The notes beneath the pieces were generated by a model that saw only the letters and a list, made by a program, of their open reading frames with translations, made no database searches and was not told where the DNA came from. The position numbers and the translations under genes were made by a program. Shown here in pieces: positions 1 through 7,403 of a stretch of 64,000 nucleotides of DNA. Position 1 is the stretch's first letter. Each line of letters starts with the position of its first letter. The stretch comes from Mucilaginibacter paludis DSM 18603 (GTDB taxonomy: Bacteria > Bacteroidota > Bacteroidia > Sphingobacteriales > Sphingobacteriaceae), in assembly GCF_000166195.2 (NCBI RefSeq), contig NZ_CM001403.1:7180877-7244876 (forward strand), given 5' to 3'.

Positions 1-63
1 GTAACGCTACTCGCCTGATTAAATGAGGCATTTATTTGATAGCTGTTATCTAAATACTTCAAT

Positions 64-507
64 CTAACTATTCATAATCAATTTCGGCTCGTCATAATCA
101 ATCATTCGCTTGCGTTGCGCTTTGGGGATGGGGCTTGATTTGCCTGCTTTATAATCGTAGCTGATGCACACGGTTTTGCCGGTGGTGCATACCTCTTCTT
201 TTTCATCTTTTACCCTCATCAGGATATACTCCACATCAAAACTGCTGTTGCCTACGCGCGAGGTACGTACATAGCATTTAATTTCGTCGTCAAGAGTGAT
301 GGGTTTCTTGTAATCAATTTCCGACCGGCCCAGTATAATGCCCATCTCATCCCAATCCCATTGGATAATGTGGCGCCAATAATCGCCGCGGGCTATCTCA
401 AAATAGGTTAAGTATACGGCGTTATTAACGTGTCCGAAGGCGTCCATATCCGAAAAACGTATATGTATGGGCGTGAAGTATTTAAAATTAGCAATATTTG
501 GAGCCAT
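64..507 (-). CDS. Acyl-CoA thioesterase, YbgC/4HBT hotdog family
   Basis: Predicted cytoplasmic acyl-CoA thioesterase that hydrolyses acyl-CoA or acyl-ACP thioesters. The 147-residue protein has the usual single-hotdog length. The signature DMDAFGHVNN lies at residues 20-29, with acidic residues D20 and D22 in the position of the family's catalytic Asp, followed by YLTYFEIAR, typical of the 4-hydroxybenzoyl-CoA thioesterase/YbgC group. The substrate cannot be read from sequence. It is a single gene, divergent from the hsp20 gene. YbgC members elsewhere often sit with tol-pal genes, but none is here. The family call is firm and the physiological role is unknown. Confidence 0.85.
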   Translation of the reverse strand: MAPNIANFKYFTPIHIRFSDMDAFGHVNNAVYLTYFEIARGDYWRHIIQWDWDEMGIILGRSEIDYKKPITLDDEIKCYVRTSRVGNSSFDVEYILMRVKDEKEEVCTTGKTVCISYDYKAGKSSPIPKAQRKRMIDYDEPKLIMNS

Positions 508-663
508 AATCAGTCAATATGTCGGTCTAAAATAATTTTAAGTGTCAATGTGTCTGCTTTTGAATGGGCTAATGCACTAATCGGTGCGTTAAGTTCAATT
601 GGTATACAGATTGATTAACAAGATACGAAGATAATAAAAACAAAAAATTAAGGAGATATAAAA

Positions 664-1104
664 ATGACACTTGTAAAATTTGCAAACGGACAAAAAAACA
701 ACGGTTTAAACCCATTATTTACAGATGTATTTGATTCGATATTGAACGATACATTCTCTGGCAGCAGGTTGGTATCCAAAGTACCCGCAGTTAACATTGC
801 CGAAACTGAAAATGAATTTCATATCGAATTAGCTGTACCTGGTTTAGCCAAAGAAGACTTTAAAATCAACGTTGATAAAAACATCCTGAGTGTTTCGGCC
901 GAAAAGAAAATTGAAAACGCTGCAACAGATAAAAAGTACAGTAAAAAAGAATTTAGCTACAACTCGTTCAGCAGGACCTTCACCTTGCCTGAAACTGTTG
1001 ACCAGACTAAAATTGAAGCTGAATATACCGATGGTATCTTAAAATTAAGTGTAGCTAAAAAAGAAGAAGCTAAAATTCAAGCCCGCGAAATTGCTGTAAA
1101 ATAA
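664..1104 (+). CDS. Small heat shock protein, Hsp20/alpha-crystallin family
   Basis: ATP-independent holdase chaperone of 146 residues. The alpha-crystallin domain spans about residues 38-146, starting PAVNIAETENEFHIELAVPG and including the family-typical F-x-R-x-F/L core (SFSRTFTLP) and the DGILKLSV strand. A short C-terminal I-A-V resembles the I-x-I/V oligomerisation motif. It has a strong Shine-Dalgarno sequence (AAGGAGA at 650-656, 7 nt before ATG), which is unusual because most Bacteroidota genes lack one and suggests high expression. It is monocistronic, with a terminator downstream. Confidence 0.93.
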   Translation: MTLVKFANGQKNNGLNPLFTDVFDSILNDTFSGSRLVSKVPAVNIAETENEFHIELAVPGLAKEDFKINVDKNILSVSAEKKIENAATDKKYSKKEFSYNSFSRTFTLPETVDQTKIEAEYTDGILKLSVAKKEEAKIQAREIAVK

Positions 1105-1127
1105 GACAGGTTTTCAATAAAGTAAAG

Positions 1128-1175
1128 TATCATGTGCCGGATTTGTGTTAAGGTTTAGTGTTTAAGCACATGATA
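1128..1175. repeat. Inverted repeat downstream of hsp20
   Basis: Arms TATCATGTGC (1128-1137) and GCACATGATA (1166-1175) are perfectly complementary over 10 bp, with a 28-nt spacer. It lies in the hsp20 3' region before the stronger terminator at 1204 and could be a 3' UTR stem that protects the mRNA. No function is shown. Confidence 0.5.
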
Positions 1176-1203
1176 TTTCATATAGGTTGTTGTTTAGTTT
1201 GAG

Positions 1204-1239
1204 CCGGGGTGCAGCGTAAGCAGCATCCCGGTTTTTTTT
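1204..1239 (+). terminator. Intrinsic terminator of hsp20
   Basis: Stem CCGGGGTGC (1204-1212) pairs with GCATCCCGG (1223-1231), with one G-U pair, and is followed by a run of eight T (1232-1239). It is placed 100 nt after the hsp20 stop codon. Confidence 0.85.
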
Positions 1240-1262
1240 GTCTCTACCGTACCCGTCCATAA

Positions 1263-1469
1263 AATTTGGATATTCCCCCATTCGCCCATTCGCCCATTTG
1301 CAAATTCCCTCATTCGCAAATTCCCTCATTCGCACATTTCCTCATTCGCACATTCCCTCATTCGCACATTTGCAAATTTCTCATTTGCACATCCGCACAT
1401 TCCCTCATTCACACATTTGCAAACTCCCTAATTCGCACATTCGCACATTCTCTCATCCGCACATTGTCA
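1263..1469. repeat. Degenerate short tandem repeat array (about 10-bp unit)
   Basis: About 205 bp of head-to-tail variants of CATTCGCA, CATTTGCA and CATTCCCT units, with period close to 9-10 bp. It fills the gap between the convergent hsp20 and yajQ genes. Reading frames that cross it (repeated Ser-His-Ile-Arg-Thr-Phe-Pro runs) are by-products of the repeat and not genes. The cytosine-rich, guanine-poor strand bias is strong. It is not a CRISPR, since there are no unique spacers. Confidence 0.85.
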
Positions 1470-1472
1470 AGC

Positions 1473-1964
1473 TTAATTGCGCATATTAATATATTGCAGC
1501 GGTTGGCCAAAATCTTCGGTGCGGCAAAGGCTGATTACGGCTTGCAGGTCGTCTATTTTTTTTGCAGTTACTCTAACCTGGTCGTCCATAATGGAAGCCT
1601 GCACTTTTAGTCCGCTGTCTTTTATTTTCTTTACTATCTTTTTGGCAGCCTCCTTCTCAATCCCTTCCTTTATTTTGATCGACTTACGGATCATGTTGCC
1701 CGAAGCATATTGCTCCTCACCAAAATCGAGGGCATTAGGATCAAGCGATTGTTTAACCATCCGGCTGATAATGGAGCCCTCAATGGCTTTTAAGCGCATA
1801 TCATCTTCAGTAACCACAGTTACCTCGTTTGTTTTTTTATCCAGTTCGATGGTGCTTTTTGATCCGTGAAAATCAAAACGGTTCAGTATTTCTTTTTTTG
1901 CATTATTGATAGCATTATCAAGCGTTTGAGCATCAATTTTGCTCACAATATCAAATGATGGCAT
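1473..1964 (-). CDS. yajQ: YajQ family nucleotide-binding protein (DUF520)
   Basis: A 163-residue cytoplasmic protein of the YajQ family, which has two ferredoxin-like halves. It begins PSFDIVSKID, the almost invariant start of the family, and contains NRFDFHGSK (about residues 28-36) and the central KEGIEKEAAKKIVKKIKDSGLKV region. In other bacteria the family binds nucleotides or RNA, and one Xanthomonas member binds cyclic di-GMP; nothing here indicates which applies. It is a single gene on the minus strand, convergent with hsp20 across the tandem array. Confidence 0.92.
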   Translation of the reverse strand: MPSFDIVSKIDAQTLDNAINNAKKEILNRFDFHGSKSTIELDKKTNEVTVVTEDDMRLKAIEGSIISRMVKQSLDPNALDFGEEQYASGNMIRKSIKIKEGIEKEAAKKIVKKIKDSGLKVQASIMDDQVRVTAKKIDDLQAVISLCRTEDFGQPLQYINMRN

Positions 1965-1987
1965 ACAGGTTTATTTAATTAATGTTA

Positions 1988-1995
1988 CAAATTTA
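1988..1995 (-). promoter_or_regulatory. Candidate -7 box of yajQ
   Basis: The minus strand reads TAAATTTG, an exact match to the Bacteroidota TANNTTTG -7 element, 24 nt upstream of the yajQ ATG. No convincing TTTG at -33 was found, so confidence is moderate. Confidence 0.45.
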
Positions 1996-2122
1996 CCTTA
2001 ATTATTATTTAAATAAAGTAGTTTTACCTTGAGAGGGAGAAGTTTATTTTACCGTTTGCACCAAGGTGCGCGTAAACAATTTGTTACCTTTATGTAAATG
2101 TTAACTTTAAGAAACTTTGATT

Positions 2123-2641
2123 ATGAAATCCAATACCAAAAAAGAAGCGAAGAAACAGATTGAAATCAGCTTGACAGATAAATTTACACAAGTCCTTGTA
2201 GAATTAGGGCACGATGCGGCCAAACTGAAAAAAGAAATTAAAAAAGTAAGCAAAACTGTTGCTAAAAAAATCAGCCAGACTTTGGATGATGTTAAAGACG
2301 TGGTGGAAGCTAAACTTGAAACCAAGCCAGTAAAAAAGGCGATAAAAAAGGCTACCAAAAGCACCAGCCCGGCAAAAAAAAATATTGAAAAAAAAGTAGA
2401 GCAGGTTGAAAAAGTAATAGCGAAAGCAACCAAAACAGCCGAAGAAAAAGCGAAAAAAACAGCAGCCACCAAAGCTGAAAAGAAACCCGGCGTTTTACCA
2501 GAACAAGCATCGGGCGTGCCCACTCCGGTAGTCCGGGTAAAAAAGGTAGCCGCGCCTAAACCCGATGCGGATACAACCGCTGAAAAGCCCGCCGAAGCGG
2601 TTATAGCAGTCAAAAAAAGCAGGTCGCCTAAAAAAGCTTAA
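2123..2641 (+). CDS. Histone H1-like lysine-rich protein
   Basis: A 172-residue very basic protein. Residues 1-50 form an amphipathic helical segment (KKQIEISLTDKFTQVLVELG). The rest is Lys/Ala/Pro/Thr-rich low-complexity sequence with KKA, KKAT and PKKA motifs like the tails of histone H1 and chlamydial Hc1 proteins. It probably binds DNA non-specifically as a nucleoid protein. The ATG at 2123 is preferred to an in-frame TTG 6 nt upstream. Composition-based assignment is weak on mechanism, and a ribosome- or RNA-binding role is possible. It is monocistronic, with a terminator-like hairpin downstream. Confidence 0.7.
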   Translation: MKSNTKKEAKKQIEISLTDKFTQVLVELGHDAAKLKKEIKKVSKTVAKKISQTLDDVKDVVEAKLETKPVKKAIKKATKSTSPAKKNIEKKVEQVEKVIAKATKTAEEKAKKTAATKAEKKPGVLPEQASGVPTPVVRVKKVAAPKPDADTTAEKPAEAVIAVKKSRSPKKA

Positions 2642-2705
2642 CATTAACACAATACAAATTGGTTAAGTGATAATATTATGTTAACAAATAAATAAGCAGT
2701 TTTGT

Positions 2706-2740
2706 AGTCCAGGTTGTAATGACCGGGGACTTTTTATTTT
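2706..2740 (+). terminator. Terminator-like hairpin directly abutting the ppk1 start codon
   Basis: AGTCC-GG (2706-2713) can pair with CC-GGACT (2723-2731), followed by TTTTTATTTT (2731-2740), and the ppk1 ATG begins at 2741. It is a probable terminator of the H1-like gene. Because it lies between any upstream promoter and ppk1, it could also act as an attenuator. Confidence 0.55.
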
Positions 2741-4786
2741 ATGGACATTAAACGTATTCCGCTAATTAACAGAGAGATCAGTTGGCTTTATTTTAACGAT
2801 AGAGTTTTACAGGAAGCAGCCGATCCCACAGTCCCTTTAATTGACCGGATTAAATTTCTGGCCATATTTTCGTCCAATCTTGATGAATTTTACCGGGTAC
2901 GCGTAGCCACGCTGAGCAGGCTTGCCAGTTTAAACGAGAAGGCCAAGGAGGTATTGGGTTATAACCCCAAAAAGTTGCTCAACCAAATTAAAAACCTGGT
3001 TGTAAAGCAAGAAAAAAAGTTTAACAATTTATACGAGAATATTATTGTTAAACAGCTTGCCGAAGAGAAGATCTTTATCCTCAATGATAAACAGCTGAAT
3101 GTTACCCGGGGGGCCTTCGTTAAAAACTATTTCAGGGAAAATATTTTAGCTACCCTGGTGCCCATCATGTTAAACACCGGTGAGCCTTTACCTGAGCTGC
3201 GCGACCGGGGGATTTATTTTTTTGTAAGGCTTATCCAGGGCAAAAAAAGTAAGCTGGCACTGATTGAAATTCCGGATAGTTTGCCACGTTTTATCGCTCT
3301 TCCGCAAACCAACGATCTCAAGTTTATCATCCTGGTTGATGATATTATCCGTTACAGCCTGGAGGATATCTTTTTCATTTTTGAGCACGATACCATCGAG
3401 GCTTACTCCATACAGCTTACGCGAGATGCCGAGCTCGACCTGGATAAAGAAGTGAGCGATAAGTTTGTAGACCTGCTTTCAAAAAGTTTGCTGAAGCGTA
3501 AAAAGGGCAAGCCGATGCGCTTGTTATACGATACCGAGATGCCTATGGATATGCTGGCATTTTTAGTGACCAAGATGGGTGTGAATGCCGAAAGCCTGAT
3601 TCCGGGTAACCGTTACCATAATTTTAAGGATTTTATCGTTTTCCCTAACGTGGGCCGCCCGGAGCTTGAATATCCCAGGTACGATTCACTGCCTGTACCG
3701 GAGCTTTCTTTCGGTAAAAGTCTGATCAGCCTTATTGCCAAAAAGGACTTTTTGGTTAGTACGCCTTACCAGTCTTTCGATTACATTATTCACTTTTTAC
3801 GCGAGGCTGCTATCGATCCTAAGGTCAAAGAGATCAGTGTTACCCTTTACCGCCTGGCTAAAAACTCAAGGGTGGTACACGCGCTGATTAATGCGGCCAA
3901 AAACGGAAAAAAAGTGAATTGCCTGGTAGAGCTAAAAGCCCGTTTTGATGAGCAGGCTAACATTACCTGGAGTCGCCGATTGGCCGAAGAGGGCGTTAAC
4001 GTAATTTACGGTATTTCGGGGTACAAAGTACACTCCAAAATTATCCTGGTTTCCCGTTTAGAGAAAAACAGGATCGTTAATTATGCCTGTTTGTCAACCG
4101 GTAATTTTAACGAAAAAACAGCTACCATTTATGCCGACCATAGCCTGCTCACCATGGATAAGCGAATTACGGATGATATGGTGCAGGTATTTAAAGCGCT
4201 CACCAAAAATACCGTTCCGAGCGGTTTAAAAAACCTCATCGTATCACCCATCGACTCAAGGCCGGCCTATTTTAAACTGATAGATACCGAAATGAAAAAT
4301 GCTAAGGCGGGTAAACCGGCTTACATGATACTTAAAATGAATAGCCTGGCTGATGAGCAGATGATTAGCAAGTTGTATGCCGCCAGCAACGCCGGTGTAA
4401 AAATAAAGCTCATAGTGCGCGGAATGTGCTGCCTTGTAGCCGGCGTAAAAAACCACAGCGAAAATATAGAGGTAATTAGTATTGTAGATAAATATCTTGA
4501 GCATGCCCGGGTACATATTTTTGCTAATGGCGGCAAAGAGTTGATCTACCTTACCTCGGCCGATTTTTTAAGCCGTAATCTGGATAGCCGCGTTGAAGTT
4601 GGCTTTCCGATTTATGATGAAAGGTTGCGTACCGAGATCAGGGATATCATTGATATCCAACTACAGGACAATACCAAAGCGCGCGAAATTAACGGGCAAA
4701 ATAACAATAAGTACGTTAAATCTAAAGAGAAGATCCCTTATCGTGCGCAAATTGACATTTACAATTATTTAAAATATAAAAACTAA
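2741..4786 (+). CDS. ppk1: Polyphosphate kinase 1
   Basis: Reversibly polymerises the gamma phosphate of ATP into inorganic polyphosphate. The 681-residue protein is full length with the N, head, C1 and C2 regions of PPK1. The N-terminal REISWLYFNDRVLQEA and NLDEFYRVRVA are diagnostic. Of the two catalytic-region histidines, the autophosphorylated one corresponds to His431 in GYKVHSKIIL, and His588 in YLEHARV matches the second conserved histidine. STGNFNEKTA also matches the family. It is followed 5 nt later by a ppx gene, so synthesis and degradation are probably co-transcribed. No truncation is seen. Confidence 0.97.
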   Translation: MDIKRIPLINREISWLYFNDRVLQEAADPTVPLIDRIKFLAIFSSNLDEFYRVRVATLSRLASLNEKAKEVLGYNPKKLLNQIKNLVVKQEKKFNNLYENIIVKQLAEEKIFILNDKQLNVTRGAFVKNYFRENILATLVPIMLNTGEPLPELRDRGIYFFVRLIQGKKSKLALIEIPDSLPRFIALPQTNDLKFIILVDDIIRYSLEDIFFIFEHDTIEAYSIQLTRDAELDLDKEVSDKFVDLLSKSLLKRKKGKPMRLLYDTEMPMDMLAFLVTKMGVNAESLIPGNRYHNFKDFIVFPNVGRPELEYPRYDSLPVPELSFGKSLISLIAKKDFLVSTPYQSFDYIIHFLREAAIDPKVKEISVTLYRLAKNSRVVHALINAAKNGKKVNCLVELKARFDEQANITWSRRLAEEGVNVIYGISGYKVHSKIILVSRLEKNRIVNYACLSTGNFNEKTATIYADHSLLTMDKRITDDMVQVFKALTKNTVPSGLKNLIVSPIDSRPAYFKLIDTEMKNAKAGKPAYMILKMNSLADEQMISKLYAASNAGVKIKLIVRGMCCLVAGVKNHSENIEVISIVDKYLEHARVHIFANGGKELIYLTSADFLSRNLDSRVEVGFPIYDERLRTEIRDIIDIQLQDNTKAREINGQNNNKYVKSKEKIPYRAQIDIYNYLKYKN

Positions 4787-4791
4787 ACAAA

Positions 4792-5685
4792 TTGAGATAC
4801 GCCGCCATTGATATAGGATCAAACGCTGTCAGGTTATTGATAGCCGACATTGTTGAAAACGACCAATCTGTTTCCTTTAAAAAGAACACTTTGATCAGGG
4901 TGCCTTTGCGTTTGGGGGATGACGCTTTTTTAGATCAGCAGATATCCGATAAAAAAACTGCCGAATTGATTAAAACGATGCAGGCTTTTAAAAACCTGAT
5001 GGATGTTTACAAGGTGACCGACTACCTGGCTTACGCCACATCAGCTATGCGCGAGGCTTTGAACGGGCCATCGTTAGTGATCAAAATTAAACAAGAGGCG
5101 GGGATCAATATTGAAATAGTTCACGGCGAAAAGGAAGCAAACATCATCTACTCCAACCATATTGAGCAGTCGCTGGATAAAAATAAAAATTACCTTTATA
5201 TTGATGTAGGCGGAGGCAGTACAGAGCTTTCTATATTTTCTGAAAACAAGATCATCGCTTCGCACTCCTTCAATATAGGCACCATCCGGATTTTAGATAA
5301 CCAGGATAAGGAGGAAACCTGGAACGAAATGCACGATTTTGTTAAGGAACACACCCGGACCTATAAATCAATTATAGGCATTGGAACCGGCGGTAACATC
5401 AATAAGTTGTTTAAACTCTCGGAAGAAAAGGAGAATGTGCCTTTGAGCTTTGCCAAATTAAAGTCGCTTTATAATTACCTTAACTCGTTCTCGCTGAAAG
5501 ACAGGATCAACGTTTTGGGTTTAAACAACGACCGTGCCGACGTGATCATCCCAGCCTGCGAAATCTATATCACGTTAATGAAGTGGGCAGCCATTAAAAA
5601 CATCTACGTGCCTAAAGTGGGAATGGTTGATGGTATCATCCAAACGCTAATTGACAAGAATTTTAAAACCAAATTATTGCAGTAA
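4792..5685 (+). CDS. ppx: Exopolyphosphatase, Ppx/GppA family (short form)
   Basis: Predicted to release phosphate from polyphosphate ends, or to hydrolyse pppGpp, with the ASKHA fold. The 297-residue protein comprises the two actin-like domains only, without the C-terminal HD region of E. coli Ppx, as is common in Bacteroidota. It opens with the phosphate loop AAIDIGSNAVRLL (residues 4-16), with E.K...Y at about 119-126 and DVGGGSTELS at about 140-149. The start is TTG at 4792, because the family motif begins at once and no in-frame ATG precedes it. It sits 5 nt after the ppk1 stop, indicating an operon. Confidence 0.9.
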   Translation: MRYAAIDIGSNAVRLLIADIVENDQSVSFKKNTLIRVPLRLGDDAFLDQQISDKKTAELIKTMQAFKNLMDVYKVTDYLAYATSAMREALNGPSLVIKIKQEAGINIEIVHGEKEANIIYSNHIEQSLDKNKNYLYIDVGGGSTELSIFSENKIIASHSFNIGTIRILDNQDKEETWNEMHDFVKEHTRTYKSIIGIGTGGNINKLFKLSEEKENVPLSFAKLKSLYNYLNSFSLKDRINVLGLNNDRADVIIPACEIYITLMKWAAIKNIYVPKVGMVDGIIQTLIDKNFKTKLLQ

Positions 5686-5782
5686 TCATATTTTACATAG
5701 CCGGATGTTTGTTTTTTCTTGCGGCAGTATTAACTTAAAAAATTTTTCTTAATAATTTCTTCATAATTTGGAAACGAGTACT

Positions 5783-5861
5783 TATATTTGTGATGCCCCT
5801 AACAGGGCATGTTTTTCATAGGTAGATGTAGGGTCGAGTATTTATATTCGACCCTTTTTTT
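5783..5861 (+). promoter_or_regulatory. Promoter box followed by tandem hairpins in the ubiX leader
   Basis: TATATTTG (5783-5790) matches the TANNTTTG -7 element exactly. Immediately downstream, ATGCCC (5793-5798) pairs with GGGCAT (5805-5810) before a short T run. Then GGGTCGA (5831-5837) pairs with TCGACCC (5848-5854) before seven T (5855-5861), which is a classical intrinsic terminator. A transcript starting here would end after about 65 nt, 34 nt before ubiX, so this may be a small RNA or an attenuated leader. The second hairpin may alternatively terminate ppx. Confidence 0.5.
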
Positions 5862-5894
5862 ATGCCCTTGTTTTAGTATAGCTTTGCGCTCTAT

Positions 5895-6461
5895 ATGACA
5901 AAGAAGATTATCGTTGCAATCACCGGCGCCAGCGGCGCTATTTACGCTAAACTTTTACTGGATAAATTACAGCAATTGAGCGATCAGATAGCCGATGTAG
6001 GTATTGTTATGTCTGATAATGCCAGGCAGGTTTGGAAATTCGAATTGGATAACGATGCTTACAGCCAATATCCGTTCCGGTTTTACGATAAGAATGATTT
6101 TATGGCCCCCTTCGCCTCTGGTTCGGCTAAATTTGATACCATGGTTATTATACCATGTTCAATGGGGACGCTCGGACGCATTGCGGGGGGTATTTCAAAC
6201 GATTTAACCACGCGTGCTGCTGATGTGATATTGAAGGAGCGGCGTAAATTGATCCTGGTTGCCCGTGATACCCCGTTAAACCTGATCCACATTCGCAATA
6301 TGCAAACAGTAACCGAGGCAGGCGGCATTATTTGCCCGGCTGTACCATCCTTTTACAGCAAGCCAACAACTATAGAGCAGGTAGCCTTAACCGTTGTTGA
6401 CCGTGTTGTTGATTTAATGGGATTAGATAATAAGAGCTATCGCTGGAACGAATGCGATTAA
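5895..6461 (+). CDS. ubiX: Flavin prenyltransferase UbiX
   Basis: Makes prenylated FMN, the cofactor of UbiD-type decarboxylases, by joining a dimethylallyl group to FMN. The 188-residue protein has normal length. The FMN-binding start IIVAITGASGAIYAKLL (residues 4-20) and the phosphate/prenyl pocket motif PCSMGTLGRIAGGISNDL (about 88-105) are clear, with the later R-K-L-I-L-V-A-R-D-T-P-L segment. No ubiD gene is visible in the window. It is convergent with the TPR gene, with only one base between the stop codons. Confidence 0.95.
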   Translation: MTKKIIVAITGASGAIYAKLLLDKLQQLSDQIADVGIVMSDNARQVWKFELDNDAYSQYPFRFYDKNDFMAPFASGSAKFDTMVIIPCSMGTLGRIAGGISNDLTTRAADVILKERRKLILVARDTPLNLIHIRNMQTVTEAGGIICPAVPSFYSKPTTIEQVALTVVDRVVDLMGLDNKSYRWNECD

Positions 6462-6462
6462 T

Positions 6463-7278
6463 TTACTTATCCTGGTTGGTAATATCCAGCGCGGTAGTTT
6501 GTACATCTGTTTTACTTTCATCTGTACTTTGTCCTTCCTGTAATATAGCAGGTTTTGTTTCGCTTACGCTAACCACTTTCTTTGGTTTAGGTTTAGCTTT
6601 AAGTAAGGCATAATACTTTTGTACGCGTAATTGCTTCGCCTTGGCCTGTTGTGCCATGCTTTTGTCTAAATTGTACTGTAACAGTGTATAATGTTTATCC
6701 ATTGCAGTAGCGGCTTTAACTTTGCCGCTGTTGGTGTAAAGGGTGGATAAACATTTCTCAATTTCAATTTGACGGTTTACATCGTTTTTAATTTTAGTCA
6801 ATGCGATAGCTTTGTTAAAATCTACCTCGGCCATTTTGTAATCTTTAATGGCTATTTTAATAGAAGCAAGCCTCATTAAAGAGTTGATCATCGCGGGTAC
6901 ATCCTTTTTATATCGGGATATGTAATTAGATTGTAAAACAAACCATTTGGCTTGGGTATATTTTTTTTGGATAAAATAAGCCGAACTTAAGCAGTCGAAA
7001 TTATTACGTACAGCCAGGGTATCATTATATTTAGAATTAATGTGTAGGGCTTTTAGTACATATTCAATCGCTTTACCCGCATCCGCGTAGCTAATCTCTC
7101 TCGTTTTTTGGCAGTTAAACTGGATCAGATCGGCCGCCTTGTTGGTGAATAATTCGGCTTTAGCACACTCTATGCTCGCTGTATCACGTTGCCTTTGCAG
7201 CGAATCTATATTTTGGGCTTGTGCTTTTAAAAACTGCGCACTCAGCAATAAGAGTAACAAATAAGTAATTTTCTTCAT
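6463..7278 (-). CDS. Exported tetratricopeptide-like protein
   Basis: A 271-residue secreted or periplasmic protein of unknown role. The start is placed at the ATG ending at 7278, because the signal peptide MKKITYLLLLLLSAQFLKAQA begins there; the longer frame adds 17 residues without purpose. Residues about 50-200 form helical repeats with TPR-like spacing (ALHINSKYNDTLAVRNNFDCL, YKMAEVDFNKAIALTKIKND). A Lys-rich helix and a Ser/Thr/Asp-rich tail follow. In Bacteroidota such proteins often resemble the sensor part of TPR histidine kinases, but no kinase domain is attached here. Confidence 0.7.
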   Translation of the reverse strand: MKKITYLLLLLLSAQFLKAQAQNIDSLQRQRDTASIECAKAELFTNKAADLIQFNCQKTREISYADAGKAIEYVLKALHINSKYNDTLAVRNNFDCLSSAYFIQKKYTQAKWFVLQSNYISRYKKDVPAMINSLMRLASIKIAIKDYKMAEVDFNKAIALTKIKNDVNRQIEIEKCLSTLYTNSGKVKAATAMDKHYTLLQYNLDKSMAQQAKAKQLRVQKYYALLKAKPKPKKVVSVSETKPAILQEGQSTDESKTDVQTTALDITNQDK

Positions 7279-7385
7279 GATACGTATCTTGATATAACCA
7301 GGTATAAACCCCTGAAGCTGTAATTGCAATTAATGTGCCCCGATCTTTACCAGATACGCATCGTTCGGCAAAAATAAAAAATTCT

Positions 7386-7393
7386 TATCTTTG
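7386..7393 (+). promoter_or_regulatory. Promoter of mtaB, near-leaderless
   Basis: TATCTTTG at 7386-7393 matches TANNTTTG exactly, and a TTCG at 7364-7367 lies 18 nt upstream in the -33 position. The predicted start of transcription is within about 5 nt of the ATG at 7404, so the mRNA would have almost no leader. This supports the ATG at 7404 over the longer reading frame. Confidence 0.6.
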
Positions 7394-7403
7394 CAGCTTT
7401 AAA

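Noticed and set aside
1263..1469. Possible CRISPR array
   Set aside because: The repeat unit is about 10 bp, degenerate and without unique spacers, and no cas genes occur in the window.
1238..1610. Two plus-strand reading frames across the tandem array
   Set aside because: Their protein is only the translated repeat (Ser/His/Ile/Arg/Thr/Phe/Pro), and one runs into antisense yajQ. No start signal or domain.
2107..2613. 168-codon minus-strand frame opposite the H1-like gene
   Set aside because: A mirror of lysine-rich codons gives a Phe/Ala/Ser-rich artefact. The plus-strand frame has a proper start and a downstream terminator.
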